Positions 37,587 through 47,592 of a DNA stretch of 64,000 nucleotides are shown here, one piece after another. This stretch comes from Candidatus Kryptobacter tengchongensis. GTDB taxonomy: Bacteria; Bacteroidota; Ignavibacteria; Kryptoniales; Kryptoniaceae. The stretch's first letter is position 1, and the number at the start of each line of letters is the position of its first letter. Below the pieces are notes generated by a model, which saw nothing but the letters and a program-made list of their open reading frames with translations, was not told where the DNA came from and searched no databases. The stretch covers positions 124,001 through 188,000 of the forward strand of contig FAON01000007.1 of assembly GCA_001485605.1 (NCBI GenBank), given 5' to 3'. The position numbers were made by a program, and so were the translations under genes.

Positions 37587-37615
37587 TTGACATTTGTTAA
37601 ATAATTTATTATAAT
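37587..37615 (+). promoter_or_regulatory. Perfect consensus sigma-70 promoter
   Basis: TTGACA (37587-37592), exactly 17 bp, TATAAT (37610-37615). The coiled-coil gene starts at 37647 after a GGAGGT ribosome site (37635-37640). Both hexamers are perfect, the best promoter in the window. Confidence 0.85.
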
Positions 37616-37646
37616 AAGGTAAGAGAAAACATAGCGGAGGTAAAAA

Positions 37647-39014
37647 ATGCCATTAGAGGAATTACGCCCAACTAACAATTATGTCACTTATGACCAGCTA
37701 CAGAGGTTTCTTGCTGACCGACTTGAAGCTCTTGAAAGGGAAATTGAAGCTAAACTTCTTCAACTTAAGGAGTCAAAATTTAACTACCTTGAGGAAAAAC
37801 TCAACTTAAAAACCGAGCTTGAAGCACTTAAAGAACAATTCAGAATTCTAAACTCTGAGTTCATCACGCGAATTACAAATCTTAGCTATAAAGTTCTTGA
37901 AATCAACAACTTCTTCACACAAAAACTCGCAGAAATAAATCAACAATTTACTGAGTTAAATACATCGCTGATCTCAGAGTTTGAAAGATATCGCAAAGAT
38001 TTTTACGAATTTCTATCCAAAAACGATCTTAGAACATTTTTTGAAAATAATGCCGACCTCATCCCATACCTCCTGTCACCAATGATGGGCGAATTAAATG
38101 AATTTAAAAATAAACTCTCTGCAATTGAAACAAACCTTCAATTGGTCCAAAACTTCTACACCAACATCAGCAATGAAATTAACAAACAAATATCTGAAAT
38201 AATCAAATCCACAATTGATAATGTTGATTCAAAAGTTTTGTCCATCATTGAGTCAATGAAGGAATCATTTTTTGAAAAAATAAATTCGCTTGAGATAAAT
38301 GGGAATACTGATATCGTCGGATTGACCGAATTCAAAAATGAAATTTCTCAACTTCTACACTCAATAAACCAAGATATAGTTGAGATCAAAAACATCTATC
38401 AAAATGTTCAATCAAGCGAACCAGCTCTTCCACAAATTGATTTCTCCCAGATACTTTCCGAGATCAAAAATAAAATAGAGGAACTCAAAACATCACAAGA
38501 ATTTAGCAGGGAATTTATAGTTCCTGAGATTCCAGATGTTGAGTTTTTGAAAGTTTTTTCGCAAGAAGTTCAAAATAATCTTAACTTATTGAAGAAGATC
38601 TCCGAAGACATCGCTATTAACACAAGTTCTCTTACGCTCACCTCGCCTGCAAACTTGGATGAAAATTTGAAATCAATTGATGTTCAACTCAAAGAGATAA
38701 AAAATGTTTTTGATGAAGTCGCAACATCCCAGTATGAAGTGCAAAATAACATGGGCAATCTCCTTGAAAAAGTTACCGTTTTAACTGCTGAAATCCTCAA
38801 CATAAGTAAATCGTTCAAAAAAGACATTACTGAAAATCTTGGCATTTTAAAAGCCGAAATCTCCAAGGAATTGAAAACTCAAAAGCAGGATATCATATCG
38901 GCTGTAAATTCAGTAAATGAGTCCATTCAATCACTCAAAGGTTACCCTGCGATAATAATCTTTTGCACATTGCTAATTATAGGGGCGATGATTCTTTTAA
39001 AATTTGTTTTCTAA
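37647..39014 (+). CDS. Coiled-coil protein with C-terminal membrane anchor, unknown function
   Basis: 455 residues. Almost the whole length is predicted helix with heptad-like spacing, rich in E, K, N, I and L. A hydrophobic stretch near the C-terminus (AIIIFCTLLIIGAMILLKFVF, about 435-455, of which only the last 20 form the helix) would anchor the tail in the membrane. No signal peptide and no known catalytic motif are present. The region around residues 126-145 (NDLRTFFENNADLIPYLLSP) may be a globular break. A perfect promoter and strong ribosome site suggest high expression. It could be a structural or cell-shape protein, but nothing in the sequence proves that. Confidence 0.85.
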   Translation: MPLEELRPTNNYVTYDQLQRFLADRLEALEREIEAKLLQLKESKFNYLEEKLNLKTELEALKEQFRILNSEFITRITNLSYKVLEINNFFTQKLAEINQQFTELNTSLISEFERYRKDFYEFLSKNDLRTFFENNADLIPYLLSPMMGELNEFKNKLSAIETNLQLVQNFYTNISNEINKQISEIIKSTIDNVDSKVLSIIESMKESFFEKINSLEINGNTDIVGLTEFKNEISQLLHSINQDIVEIKNIYQNVQSSEPALPQIDFSQILSEIKNKIEELKTSQEFSREFIVPEIPDVEFLKVFSQEVQNNLNLLKKISEDIAINTSSLTLTSPANLDENLKSIDVQLKEIKNVFDEVATSQYEVQNNMGNLLEKVTVLTAEILNISKSFKKDITENLGILKAEISKELKTQKQDIISAVNSVNESIQSLKGYPAIIIFCTLLIIGAMILLKFVF

Positions 39015-39143
39015 AACCAGAAAAACGCCCTTTTCGCTTAATCACTATTTTTAGCAGAGCTTTAATTTATCCATCCGAATTTGCAAGAAATCCATCCTTT
39101 TATTAGATTTTTAAAAAAGAAAACAAATTCTTCACAATAGAAC

Positions 39144-41825
39144 ATGAAAGCAAAAGACATAAGAACATTTTTTGTTAAATTCTTTGAGGAAAGAGGACAT
39201 ACATTCGTTCCAAGCTCACCTGTTATACCCTTTGATGATCCAACATTGCTTTTTACAAACGCTGGAATGAACCAGTTTAAAGATATATTTCTCGGAACTG
39301 GAACGAGACCATATAAAAGAGCGGTGAACTATCAAAAATGCATTCGTGTCAGCGGAAAACATAACGACCTTGAAGAAGTTGGAAAGGATACATATCACCA
39401 TACATTTTTTGAAATGCTTGGAAACTGGTCATTTGGAGATTATTATAAAAAAGAGGCGATTGAATGGGCATGGGAACTTTTGACAAAAGAATGGGGAATC
39501 CCAAAGAACAGACTATATGCCACAGTCTTCAAAGATGATGATGAAGCAGAGGAGATATGGAAAAAAGTTACAGATATATCACACGATAGGATTCTGAGAT
39601 TTGATGAAAAATCAAACTTCTGGGAAATGGGGGACACGGGTCCGTGTGGACCTTGTTCTGAAATTCACATTGACCTTGGTGAAGGTGTGTGCGATAAAAA
39701 TCATAAGTGTGGAGTAAATGTTGACGGTTGCCTTAGGTTTAGAGAATTATGGAACCTTGTTTTCATTCAGTTCAATCGCAACGAAAGAGGCGAACTTGAA
39801 CCGCTTCCAGCAAAGCATGTTGATACAGGGATGGGACTTGAAAGAATAGTTGCGGTCTTGCAGGGTAAAAATTCAAACTACGACACAGACCTCTTCCAAC
39901 CATTGATAGAGGAGATCTCAAAACTTTCAGGCAAAGAATACGTTGGTGATAAATATCAAATTGCAATGCGAGTAATCGCAGACCATGTGAGGATGCTTAC
40001 CTTCGCAATCACAGATGGAGCTGTTCCCTCAAACGAAGGGAGAGGCTATGTCCTTCGCAGAATTTTGAGGCGAGCCTCACGATACGCAAGAAATCTTGAT
40101 ATGCACGAGCCATTTATCTATAAACTTGTTGACAAAGTCGTTGAGATAATGGGTGAGGCATACCCAGAAATTGAACCCAAAAAGGAGTATGTAAAGGATG
40201 TGATCAAATCCGAAGAAGAGAACTTTAATCAAACACTTGATAGAGGAATTGAGATATTTGAAAATGAAATCTCAAAACTTGAAAAGAAAGGCTTTAAAAT
40301 TTTACCCGGTGAGGTTGTTTTTAAGCTTTATGATACATATGGTTTCCCTGTTGACCTCACAAACTTGATGGCACAAGAAAGAGGCTTTTCTGTTGACCTT
40401 AAGGAATTTGAAAGATTAATGGAAGAGCAAAGAGAAAGATCAAGAGAAGCAACGAAGAAAATTTTCACAGAGGGTAAGGTAAGCATTGCTGAAAAAGTTG
40501 AAGCACTGCTCAGAAAAGGCGATGTTATAAAAACAGAGTTCAATCCTGACCTGAAAGAATATGAATTTGAAGTCAATGATGAATCAAATAAAGTTATCCT
40601 TCTCTCAAGCGACGATGAGCACATTGACCAGCTGGTATTCTCTAAAAAGACTATATTTTATCCTGAATCTGGAGGTCAAGTGGGAGACACTGGCAAATTG
40701 ATCTACCCCGGGGGCGAAATTGAAATCATTGATACACAGCGAGTGGATGACCTTATAATTCACTTTATTCCGAAGATCAAAAAAGACAGCAAACTTGCAA
40801 GAGAACTTGAATCCTACATCAAAAGTGGTGGCAAATTCATCGCAAAAATTGATGTTGATAGAAGAAAATCTATAATGAAGAATCATTCCGCTACTCATCT
40901 TTTACATTCAGCGTTAAGAAAAATCCTCGGCACTCATGTTCAGCAAGCAGGCTCACTTGTTGCTCCAGATAGATTGAGGTTTGACTTCACACATCCCAAA
41001 AAACTTGGGAAAGAAGAAATTGAGATCATTGAACACCTTGTAAACGATGTTATATTTGAAGACATTGAACTTATCAAAGAATATAAACCGCTTAAGCAAG
41101 CACTTGAAGAAGGAGCCCTTGCTTTCTTCGGTGATAAATATGGAGATATCGTTAGAACTGTAAAAATTGGAGACTTTAGCTATGAGCTCTGTGGCGGAAC
41201 ACACCTTGACAGGACAATTGAAACCGGATATTTCAAAATCATCTATGAAGGTAGCATTGCAAGCGGAGTAAGGAGAATTGAAGCAATCACCGGGAAAGCA
41301 CTTGAAAAATATCTAAAAGAAAAAGAAGAGGAAATAGAAAGACTTAATGAAAAAATTGAATCAATCGTTGAGGAAAAACAAAATCTTGAGAAAGAACTTT
41401 CAAGATTGAAGCTGAAACTTGCAAGCGATGAAATTGAAAAAACTTTAAAATCATCAGATGTGGTAAGAATAAATGGATTTAAAGTTATCGCTATAAATGT
41501 TTCAAATTGGGAATTGGCTCCAAAAGATATGGACGAGATGAAACAATATGCAGATATTCTAAGAAGTAAAATTGAAAGTGGAGTTGGTTTACTTGTAAAT
41601 GTTTTGGAGAATAGGATCAACTTTGTGTGCGTTGTAACCGATGACCTTGTTAAAGAGAAGAAGTTAGATGCTGGAGAGATAGTTCGCAGAGTTGCGAAAA
41701 TTACAGGTGGTGGAGGCGGTGGAAGACCAAACATCGCAACCGCCGGTGGCAAGGACATTTCAAAACTTGACGAGGCATTGAGAAACTTCGTGAAAATCGT
41801 AAAAGAACTAATCTTGACACAATAA
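39144..41825 (+). CDS. alaS: Alanyl-tRNA synthetase
   Basis: 893 residues with the expected order. The class II catalytic domain comes first (VIPFDDPTLLFTNAGMNQFKD and QKCIRVSGKHNDLEEVG near the start). A tRNA-binding region follows, then the editing domain with HSATHLLHSALR and the CGGTHL zinc motif. The C-terminal C-Ala domain has a coiled coil and GGGGGGRPNIATAGG. The protein charges tRNA-Ala and hydrolyses mischarged Ser/Gly. The ATG lacks an obvious ribosome site. Confidence 0.98.
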   Translation: MKAKDIRTFFVKFFEERGHTFVPSSPVIPFDDPTLLFTNAGMNQFKDIFLGTGTRPYKRAVNYQKCIRVSGKHNDLEEVGKDTYHHTFFEMLGNWSFGDYYKKEAIEWAWELLTKEWGIPKNRLYATVFKDDDEAEEIWKKVTDISHDRILRFDEKSNFWEMGDTGPCGPCSEIHIDLGEGVCDKNHKCGVNVDGCLRFRELWNLVFIQFNRNERGELEPLPAKHVDTGMGLERIVAVLQGKNSNYDTDLFQPLIEEISKLSGKEYVGDKYQIAMRVIADHVRMLTFAITDGAVPSNEGRGYVLRRILRRASRYARNLDMHEPFIYKLVDKVVEIMGEAYPEIEPKKEYVKDVIKSEEENFNQTLDRGIEIFENEISKLEKKGFKILPGEVVFKLYDTYGFPVDLTNLMAQERGFSVDLKEFERLMEEQRERSREATKKIFTEGKVSIAEKVEALLRKGDVIKTEFNPDLKEYEFEVNDESNKVILLSSDDEHIDQLVFSKKTIFYPESGGQVGDTGKLIYPGGEIEIIDTQRVDDLIIHFIPKIKKDSKLARELESYIKSGGKFIAKIDVDRRKSIMKNHSATHLLHSALRKILGTHVQQAGSLVAPDRLRFDFTHPKKLGKEEIEIIEHLVNDVIFEDIELIKEYKPLKQALEEGALAFFGDKYGDIVRTVKIGDFSYELCGGTHLDRTIETGYFKIIYEGSIASGVRRIEAITGKALEKYLKEKEEEIERLNEKIESIVEEKQNLEKELSRLKLKLASDEIEKTLKSSDVVRINGFKVIAINVSNWELAPKDMDEMKQYADILRSKIESGVGLLVNVLENRINFVCVVTDDLVKEKKLDAGEIVRRVAKITGGGGGGRPNIATAGGKDISKLDEALRNFVKIVKELILTQ

Positions 41826-41839
41826 ATTAGAGGCGAGGT

Positions 41840-42643
41840 TTGGAAAATAAAAATTTAAATTCTGGGGGAACCTTGCGCGAGCCATTGGGGAAAGTTTATA
41901 GTTATATACTTGATGAGCTCAATCGCAAAGGTTCCCTCTATTTTATCTTAATTGACCCCGATAAACAAAACCAAAACCTTTCTAAATTTATTCGCATAGC
42001 CACAGATTGCGGAGTTGATGGCTTTTTTGTTGGAAGTAGCTTGCTCCTTTCTGAAAATTTTAATAAATGCGTTAAAATCGTCAAAAAAAATACGAATAAA
42101 CCAGTTATAATCTTCCCCGGAAGTATTTATCAACTTTCAAAATACGCCGATGCTGTTTTGTTTTTGTCTGTTTTAACAAGCACAAACACTGAATATATAG
42201 TTGGACAACAAACATTAGCTTCCCCAATAATTTTCAAATATAAAATTGAAGCAATTTCAACAGCTTATCTTCTGATTGAATCAGGAAAAATGACCTCAGC
42301 TATCTTCGTAAGTCAGAGCAAACCTATTCCACGAGATAAGCCTGACATTGCAATCGCTTATTCACTAACTGCGCAATACTTTGGGATGAAACTTATCTAC
42401 CTTGAAGCCGGAAGCGGTGCGGATAATTCAGTGCCAATTGAGATAATACAAAAAATAAAATCTTTCGTTAAAATTCCTTTAATTGTTGGAGGCGGGATAA
42501 GAGATCCAGAAACAGCTTTGGAAAAAGTTAAAGCAGGTGCAGATATCATCGTCACCGGAAATATACTTGAGAACATATCAGGGAAAAATGCAAAAAGTTT
42601 AATTTCAGAATTTGTGAACGCAATTCACCAAAACAAAAAGTAA
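41840..42643 (+). CDS. Geranylgeranylglyceryl phosphate synthase family protein (PcrB/GGGPS)
   Basis: 267 residues forming a TIM barrel with FILIDPDKQN (about 36-45), ATDCGVDGFFVGSSLL, KPVIIFPGS, YLEAGSGAD and VGGGIRDPETA. These are the phosphate- and diphosphate-binding loops of the GGGPS/PcrB family, which joins a polyprenyl diphosphate to glycerol-1-phosphate, the first step of ether lipids in archaea. Close bacterial versions occur in Bacteroidota. The start is TTG at 41840 with AGAGG upstream, 14 bp after the alaS stop; no ATG fits better. The lipid product in this lineage is uncertain. Confidence 0.92.
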   Translation: MENKNLNSGGTLREPLGKVYSYILDELNRKGSLYFILIDPDKQNQNLSKFIRIATDCGVDGFFVGSSLLLSENFNKCVKIVKKNTNKPVIIFPGSIYQLSKYADAVLFLSVLTSTNTEYIVGQQTLASPIIFKYKIEAISTAYLLIESGKMTSAIFVSQSKPIPRDKPDIAIAYSLTAQYFGMKLIYLEAGSGADNSVPIEIIQKIKSFVKIPLIVGGGIRDPETALEKVKAGADIIVTGNILENISGKNAKSLISEFVNAIHQNKK

Positions 42644-42649
42644 AAGCAA

Positions 42650-43243
42650 ATGGACAAGATAAAATTCATAGAGCAATCACTTCTTGAAAGCGCAGATGTG
42701 AAGAAGAAAATTTTTTCACATTGTACAGAACAAATTTTAAAAACAGTTGAAATAATTTCAAATGCATTCCGAAACGGCAAAAAATTACTCCTTTGCGGGA
42801 ATGGTGGAAGCGCAGCTGATTCACAACATATAGCAACTGAATTCGTCATCAGATTAAATCCGAGAATAAAACGCCCTGGACTTCCAGCAATCGCAATTAC
42901 AACTGATACTTCAAACCTTACCGCAGGTGGAAACGATATAGGATTTGAAAATACATTTGCCAGGACAGTTGAAGCCCTCGGAAATGAAGGTGATGTTTTG
43001 ATAGGAATAAGCACAAGTGGAAATTCTGAAAATGTCATCCGTGCTATGAAAACAGCAAAGGAAAAAGGAATGACGGTGATTGGTTTCCTCGGACGTGATG
43101 GTGGAAAAATGAAAGACCTCTGCGATATAGCGATAATTGTTCCATCAAACAACACACAAAGAATTCAGGAAGGACATATAACAATTGGACACATAATCAG
43201 CGAACTTGTTGAAATTGAGCTTTACGGCGAACCAGAAAACTAA
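42650..43243 (+). CDS. gmhA: Sedoheptulose-7-phosphate isomerase (phosphoheptose isomerase)
   Basis: 197 residues with a SIS fold. [16 protein letters not shown] (about 50-65) and [12 protein letters not shown] (about 123-134) form the sugar-phosphate site; [16 protein letters not shown] holds the catalytic His and Glu. It starts the pathway to ADP- or GDP-heptose for lipopolysaccharide or glycan. It is 6 bp after the GGGPS gene. Its stop overlaps that of the convergent HhH-barrel gene by 4 bp (CTAA). Confidence 0.95.
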   Translation: MDKIKFIEQSLLESADVKKKIFSHCTEQILKTVEIISNAFRNGKKLLLCGNGGSAADSQHIATEFVIRLNPRIKRPGLPAIAITTDTSNLTAGGNDIGFENTFARTVEALGNEGDVLIGISTSGNSENVIRAMKTAKEKGMTVIGFLGRDGGKMKDLCDIAIIVPSNNTQRIQEGHITIGHIISELVEIELYGEPEN

Positions 43244-45102
43244 ATTTTTAACTCAACCTGAATTCCCAAATTATTTCGCACAACTTCCCTATCTATGAAT
43301 AAACTTTCACCATATTTTATCTGAAGCGAAAGCAACTTGCCAAATTTATATTTCACAACCAAATACCATCTCAAACCATTTCCATAAAACGGGATCAACG
43401 AGACAACCCCATCAATATCATCTTCATAAACGTAAATTCTTGACCAGTATGAATCAGTCCTGAAAAATGCAATACGACCATAAATTTTTAAATTGTTCAA
43501 GATCTCACATTTCACCCCCTGATAAATCAATATTCCTTTCTCAACCCCATTCAAATTTCTCCGCACTACCTCAACTCTACTTCTGAAAGAAATTTTTTTA
43601 AATTTATTTTCCGACTCAAATCTTATGTTTCTTCTGCTTTCAACTCCTTCACCCCAAAATGTCCTCCCAAACTCATCAATATTTTTGATACCTTCAACCG
43701 TCACCTTTTGGCGAAACATAAATTTAAAATTAACATTTCTTGAAACAGCAAAACTTATTTCAATCCTGCGATCATCCCCATTTTTCACATCGTTCAAATC
43801 AAACCTCGGAAATTTAAAAATATCCCAATATCCCGAAAATCTCATTTTCCAAATTTTAAACTTAACGCCAGAATAAAATCCCTCTTCGTTCCACGCCTCC
43901 CCATATCTTTCTGAAAAAACATTCCCATTGATTGATATAAAATTTGGGTTTAACTTCCTAAAGTGAAAAACAAAGTTCAAATCGCCAAATCCCATCGTTA
44001 AACCAGCAACATAGCTGAAATGTAAAAGTTTCTTTGAGCCAATCTCACCGAATAGATTTAAATTTCTAAAATACAAATCAAATTCAAATCCACTGTAAAA
44101 ACTTTCCCTTTGAAAAGGTCTTGAAATTGACGGCGAAAAATCACGATTTAACTTCTCATAAAAATTTAAAATCCCAAATGAGAAATTTCTCCAGCTAAAA
44201 CTTACAATTCCACCTATTAAATTTCTTAACAGAGAAACCCTCGCCCCCGTATTTACTCCCGAAAAATCAATATATCTCACCCTATCCAATGAATCAACAG
44301 ATGATGCTAAATTTGTTTTTGAATAAAACAACACCGATTCAAAATTTTTAAATTTTAAATTCACAACTCCACCAAACATCGGTTTAACTTCATCAGTTGA
44401 AATATATCCAGAAGAATAATTTTCAAAACTTCTAACCGCAGGCAAAATTGCGTCAGAACCCTTCCCAAGTGACACAGGTCTCCACATCAAAATTCCCTGC
44501 CCAAACTGTAAAATATAATTCCCCACGATAAATTTTCTCAAAATTCCCGAACCTCTATATTCAACGAAAAGGTTTGTCAAATCATTTATCTTCCTTTCAC
44601 CATAATCTTTTTCAATTATATACCCACCTGAAAAATTTGAAATCGCAAAGCGACAGAGCTGGTATGTTTTGAAATTTTCATCAAAATTTTCCCCGTAGTT
44701 TTTGATATTATTTTTATTCAATACCCTTGTGCGAAGTTGAAAACTTAACTTTGGTTTCTGAATGTATCCATTTCTATAGAGAAATAATTTCACACCTTCA
44801 TCAACCTCCGGGATATCAAAAACTTGTTCTCTTGCTTTAAATCCCCCGATTTTTTCGCGATACTCAATTATCTTATTTGCAACCTCTCTGCTTATAAATG
44901 GAAGTTCAGTGAGATCGTCTATATCTGCTTTGTTAAGTTCTATCCTTATAAACTCAAATTGTTCGGTTATCTCATCAATTTGTGCGTCAACTTCAAGATT
45001 CTCAAGTATTTCCTCCTCAAGGTTTTTCAGCGTATCAACTTCTACATCCTGCGACTTCGCAAAGGCAACGATAATCAGAAAAATTAACACAAGTTTTTTC
45101 AT
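43240..45102 (-). CDS. Outer-membrane beta-barrel with N-terminal helix-hairpin-helix (ComEA-like) domain
   Basis: 620 residues from ATG 45102. A signal peptide ([14 protein letters not shown]) leads. The region 55-110 holds ComEA-like helix-hairpin-helix repeats ([31 protein letters not shown]). The remaining about 500 residues alternate in the manner of a large beta-barrel (many aromatic-ended strands such as [29 protein letters not shown]), ending in VELKI. ComEA binds incoming DNA during competence, so a barrel with the same domain may handle DNA at the outer membrane; this is inference. It is translationally coupled (ATGA) to the PorV-like gene. Confidence 0.8.
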   Translation of the reverse strand: MKKLVLIFLIIVAFAKSQDVEVDTLKNLEEEILENLEVDAQIDEITEQFEFIRIELNKADIDDLTELPFISREVANKIIEYREKIGGFKAREQVFDIPEVDEGVKLFLYRNGYIQKPKLSFQLRTRVLNKNNIKNYGENFDENFKTYQLCRFAISNFSGGYIIEKDYGERKINDLTNLFVEYRGSGILRKFIVGNYILQFGQGILMWRPVSLGKGSDAILPAVRSFENYSSGYISTDEVKPMFGGVVNLKFKNFESVLFYSKTNLASSVDSLDRVRYIDFSGVNTGARVSLLRNLIGGIVSFSWRNFSFGILNFYEKLNRDFSPSISRPFQRESFYSGFEFDLYFRNLNLFGEIGSKKLLHFSYVAGLTMGFGDLNFVFHFRKLNPNFISINGNVFSERYGEAWNEEGFYSGVKFKIWKMRFSGYWDIFKFPRFDLNDVKNGDDRRIEISFAVSRNVNFKFMFRQKVTVEGIKNIDEFGRTFWGEGVESRRNIRFESENKFKKISFRSRVEVVRRNLNGVEKGILIYQGVKCEILNNLKIYGRIAFFRTDSYWSRIYVYEDDIDGVVSLIPFYGNGLRWYLVVKYKFGKLLSLQIKYGESLFIDREVVRNNLGIQVELKI

Positions 45103-45899
45103 TTTTTCCAACCCAATTTTGCGGTCAATGTTACCTGATGTGTTAAACCGAGCAATTGGTGGTTATTAACCCCGTAATCAAATTGAAATTTTGTAAATTT
45201 TATCCCAGCCCCACCAGAATATTGCGCAGGATAATTTGAAAACCCAAATCTTAAAGCGAAAAGATTTGCGAATTCATACTCAACCCCATATTTTAAACTT
45301 TCTTTAAAGCCAGTTTCTTTATAAATGCTTGTTGAAACCATTAAATTATCATAAGGCAACAAAGCAACCCCGAGTTCAATCTCCTTTGATAGTTTCTCTT
45401 TCGCTCTTCCAATTTTCCCAGCAATTAAATTTTTTAGAACGAAACCAAATTTAAAAAACTTAACAGATTTTGATATGAATCCAAGGTCAGCGCTGAACGC
45501 CCCAGCATTTCCATATCCCTTGATTGAGGCAAAATTATAGTTTAAGTTTAACCCAAGATTGAAAAGCTCAAAATCTCGGGCAACCGAAAATTTAACAACA
45601 CCTTCTTTGTAAAGTTCAAAACCAAAAATTTCAGCTCCAACACCGACCTTAACAGGTAAAGATGTTTCGCAAAATACAAAACCCTTCTTGGAAAGCTCTT
45701 TCAATCCAAATTGAGCGGGAATATATGAAAAAGAAATCTCCCTGATCTTCAAATCAGCCAATCCAGCAGGATTATAAAAAATTGCCCACACATCATTTGG
45801 GATAACATAACTTTTTAAGGCAAAAGCTCTTGCACCGAGATTTTCTTGTGGAAAAATCTTGGAAATAATCAGACAAAGAAAAATTAAAATTTTTAACAT
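45099..45899 (-). CDS. PorV/PorQ-like outer-membrane barrel protein, short
   Basis: 266 residues from ATG 45899, with a signal peptide (LKILIFLCLIISKIFPQ). The opening LGARAFALKSYVIPNDVWAIFYNPAGLADL is characteristic of PorV/PorQ-type barrels related to FadL, and the C-terminus ends in TAKLGWKK. The neighbouring HhH-barrel gene overlaps it by 4 bp, so the two proteins are likely made together. PorV in the type IX secretion system passes cargo to the sortase. Whether this copy does so is unknown. Confidence 0.8.
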   Translation of the reverse strand: MLKILIFLCLIISKIFPQENLGARAFALKSYVIPNDVWAIFYNPAGLADLKIREISFSYIPAQFGLKELSKKGFVFCETSLPVKVGVGAEIFGFELYKEGVVKFSVARDFELFNLGLNLNYNFASIKGYGNAGAFSADLGFISKSVKFFKFGFVLKNLIAGKIGRAKEKLSKEIELGVALLPYDNLMVSTSIYKETGFKESLKYGVEYEFANLFALRFGFSNYPAQYSGGAGIKFTKFQFDYGVNNHQLLGLTHQVTLTAKLGWKK

Positions 45900-45931
45900 A
45901 CAGAAACCCAAATTTTTTGCAATTAGTTTTT

Positions 45932-46687
45932 TTATAATAAACTTTGAAATTCCCTGATGAAGAAATAAATTGCGAAAACAACGAGGAAAACTCCATAAGC
46001 GAATTCAAGCCGTTCACTTTTCAATTTTATAGCGATCTTTGCTGAAAGGCTCGCAAACGGAATTGCAGTAAACGCAAGGATTAAAAAAAGTTTCAAATCA
46101 ATATGCCCGAGCATAAAGTGAGTTACAGCCCCTGGGACAGCGAAAAATGATATCACGAAAAAAGAAGTCCCAAAAGCATTCTTTATGTCCATTTTTAAAA
46201 TTTTAACATACATCGGAACAAGCATAACTCCCCCACCATTTGCGAGAAATCCGGAAACCAAACCTATCAAAGGGCTTAAGGAAATTAACTTTAACCTCAA
46301 ATTTTTATCATTCTTTCCACCCCTACCAAATAAATTTTCCCTTTTCAAAAAACTTAATCCAACAAATAAAACAAAAACAGCAGTTGCAAGCATGAGAAAT
46401 TCACCACTGACAAACTTCGTTAAATAAGCCCCGATGATAACAAAAGGCAACCCTGAAAGAATTGTCAACTTTGCAACATCAAAATTTATTAAATTCTTCC
46501 TGTAATAAATCACAGATGCTGAAAGCGAAGATGGTATCACGGTCAATAATGGAGTTGCAAGCGCAAAAATTGGGTTAACGCCAGCAAATGATTTCAAAAT
46601 CGGGGTTGCAACGCTACTGCCACCAAGCCCAAAAAATCCAGATAAAACACCAATTAAGATTCCAGATAAAACTTCCTTCAATAGCAT
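45932..46687 (-). CDS. TauE/SafE-family sulfite/anion permease
   Basis: 251 residues with about eight membrane helices and the family start ILIGVLSGFFGLGGSSVATPIL, with GLVSGFLANGGGVMLVPMYV in the second half. The two glycine-rich repeats are the hallmark of TauE/SafE. Members export sulfite, sulfoacetate or other organic anions, and the substrate here cannot be told. No sulfur-metabolism gene adjoins it. Confidence 0.93.
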   Translation of the reverse strand: MLLKEVLSGILIGVLSGFFGLGGSSVATPILKSFAGVNPIFALATPLLTVIPSSLSASVIYYRKNLINFDVAKLTILSGLPFVIIGAYLTKFVSGEFLMLATAVFVLFVGLSFLKRENLFGRGGKNDKNLRLKLISLSPLIGLVSGFLANGGGVMLVPMYVKILKMDIKNAFGTSFFVISFFAVPGAVTHFMLGHIDLKLFLILAFTAIPFASLSAKIAIKLKSERLEFAYGVFLVVFAIYFFIREFQSLL

Positions 46688-46689
46688 TT

Positions 46690-47577
46690 TTAAATCCTCT
46701 TTGAGAAGAAAAATCCGAACACAGCAAATTTAGGTGTTAATCTTATGGCAGGTGCAGGGAGATGAATATAATTCAAATTTTTCTTTATCAAATTCCAAAG
46801 CCATCCATCCCCTGGCAATTTTTCAAGGTTATAATCAAGGGCTATGTAAAATTCCCTTTTGCCTCCGCCAAGCCCATCAAGTTCCCTTACACCATAACCA
46901 ACAGCGATGTTAAGAAAATCAGGGTAAACCTTTTCAATTTTTTCAGGCAAAAAATTATTTACAGATATTGAAAGCCACATAACTTGACCTTCATGGTCAT
47001 CAATGAAAATTTTCTTTTTGCCAGTTTTAAGTTGCGTTGTTGGAATATAACTCCATTTAAAATTAAAATTCCTCAAAAATGGGACATAATATTGAGCAAC
47101 TGGATACCATGAACCAAGAATATTTGCACTCGCATCACCTGGGCTAAATCCCCAATCAGTTGCAAAACCATCTTCAAACTCAACATAAAGTCCAAATAAA
47201 GAACCAAGTATCCCACCATATATCATCGCTTTCTTTTTATCCACACCAGCCCATTGAAGCGACCTGGAAAACAAACTTGAGATCAATGTTGCGCCGTAGA
47301 AATGCCCAATTTTATCAATGTTAAGCGCATAGTCCCAATCATTTACAATATGAAAAGATCTTCTCTGACCGCTCCACCATGCATGCTGTTGATAAACATG
47401 GATAACAGCCATTGTTCCTGCTGTTCCAACCCCAACAAACGCAAGTTTTGTATAATTAATTTTCCCCTGTGCAACTTGCGAATTTGAATCCAAAACGGCA
47501 GAAAAATTTGAAAACGAGAACATAACACCACAAGAAAAAATTATAAGCAGGGAAATTTTAAAAATTTTCCACTGCAA
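46690..47577 (-). CDS. DUF2279 (YfiM-like) membrane-associated protein
   Basis: 295 residues. An N-terminal signal or anchor (LLIIFSCGVMFSFSNFSAV) is followed by the conserved DUF2279 core, DKIGHFYGATLISSLFSRSLQWAG (about 88-111), GSLFGLYVEFEDGFATDWGFSPGDASANILG (about 127-157). The last 100 residues are strand-rich and may form a small barrel. The function of the family is not known. It is read with the TauE gene and the GH57 gene on one strand. Confidence 0.85.
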   Translation of the reverse strand: MQWKIFKISLLIIFSCGVMFSFSNFSAVLDSNSQVAQGKINYTKLAFVGVGTAGTMAVIHVYQQHAWWSGQRRSFHIVNDWDYALNIDKIGHFYGATLISSLFSRSLQWAGVDKKKAMIYGGILGSLFGLYVEFEDGFATDWGFSPGDASANILGSWYPVAQYYVPFLRNFNFKWSYIPTTQLKTGKKKIFIDDHEGQVMWLSISVNNFLPEKIEKVYPDFLNIAVGYGVRELDGLGGGKREFYIALDYNLEKLPGDGWLWNLIKKNLNYIHLPAPAIRLTPKFAVFGFFFSKRI

Positions 47578-47592
47578 AACTTCACCAGATTT

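Noticed and set aside
39015-39143. tRNA or small RNA in the 129-bp gap before alaS
   Set aside because: No cloverleaf, T-loop GTTCGA-type motif or stable hairpin is visible; the gap is plain AT-rich sequence.
41243-41758. 171-codon minus-strand frame inside alaS
   Set aside because: Antisense to the conserved C-terminal domain of alaS; serine-rich composition reflects codon reversal.
42625-43155. 176-codon minus-strand frame antisense to gmhA
   Set aside because: The plus-strand gmhA is conserved across its length; the antisense frame has no recognisable domain.
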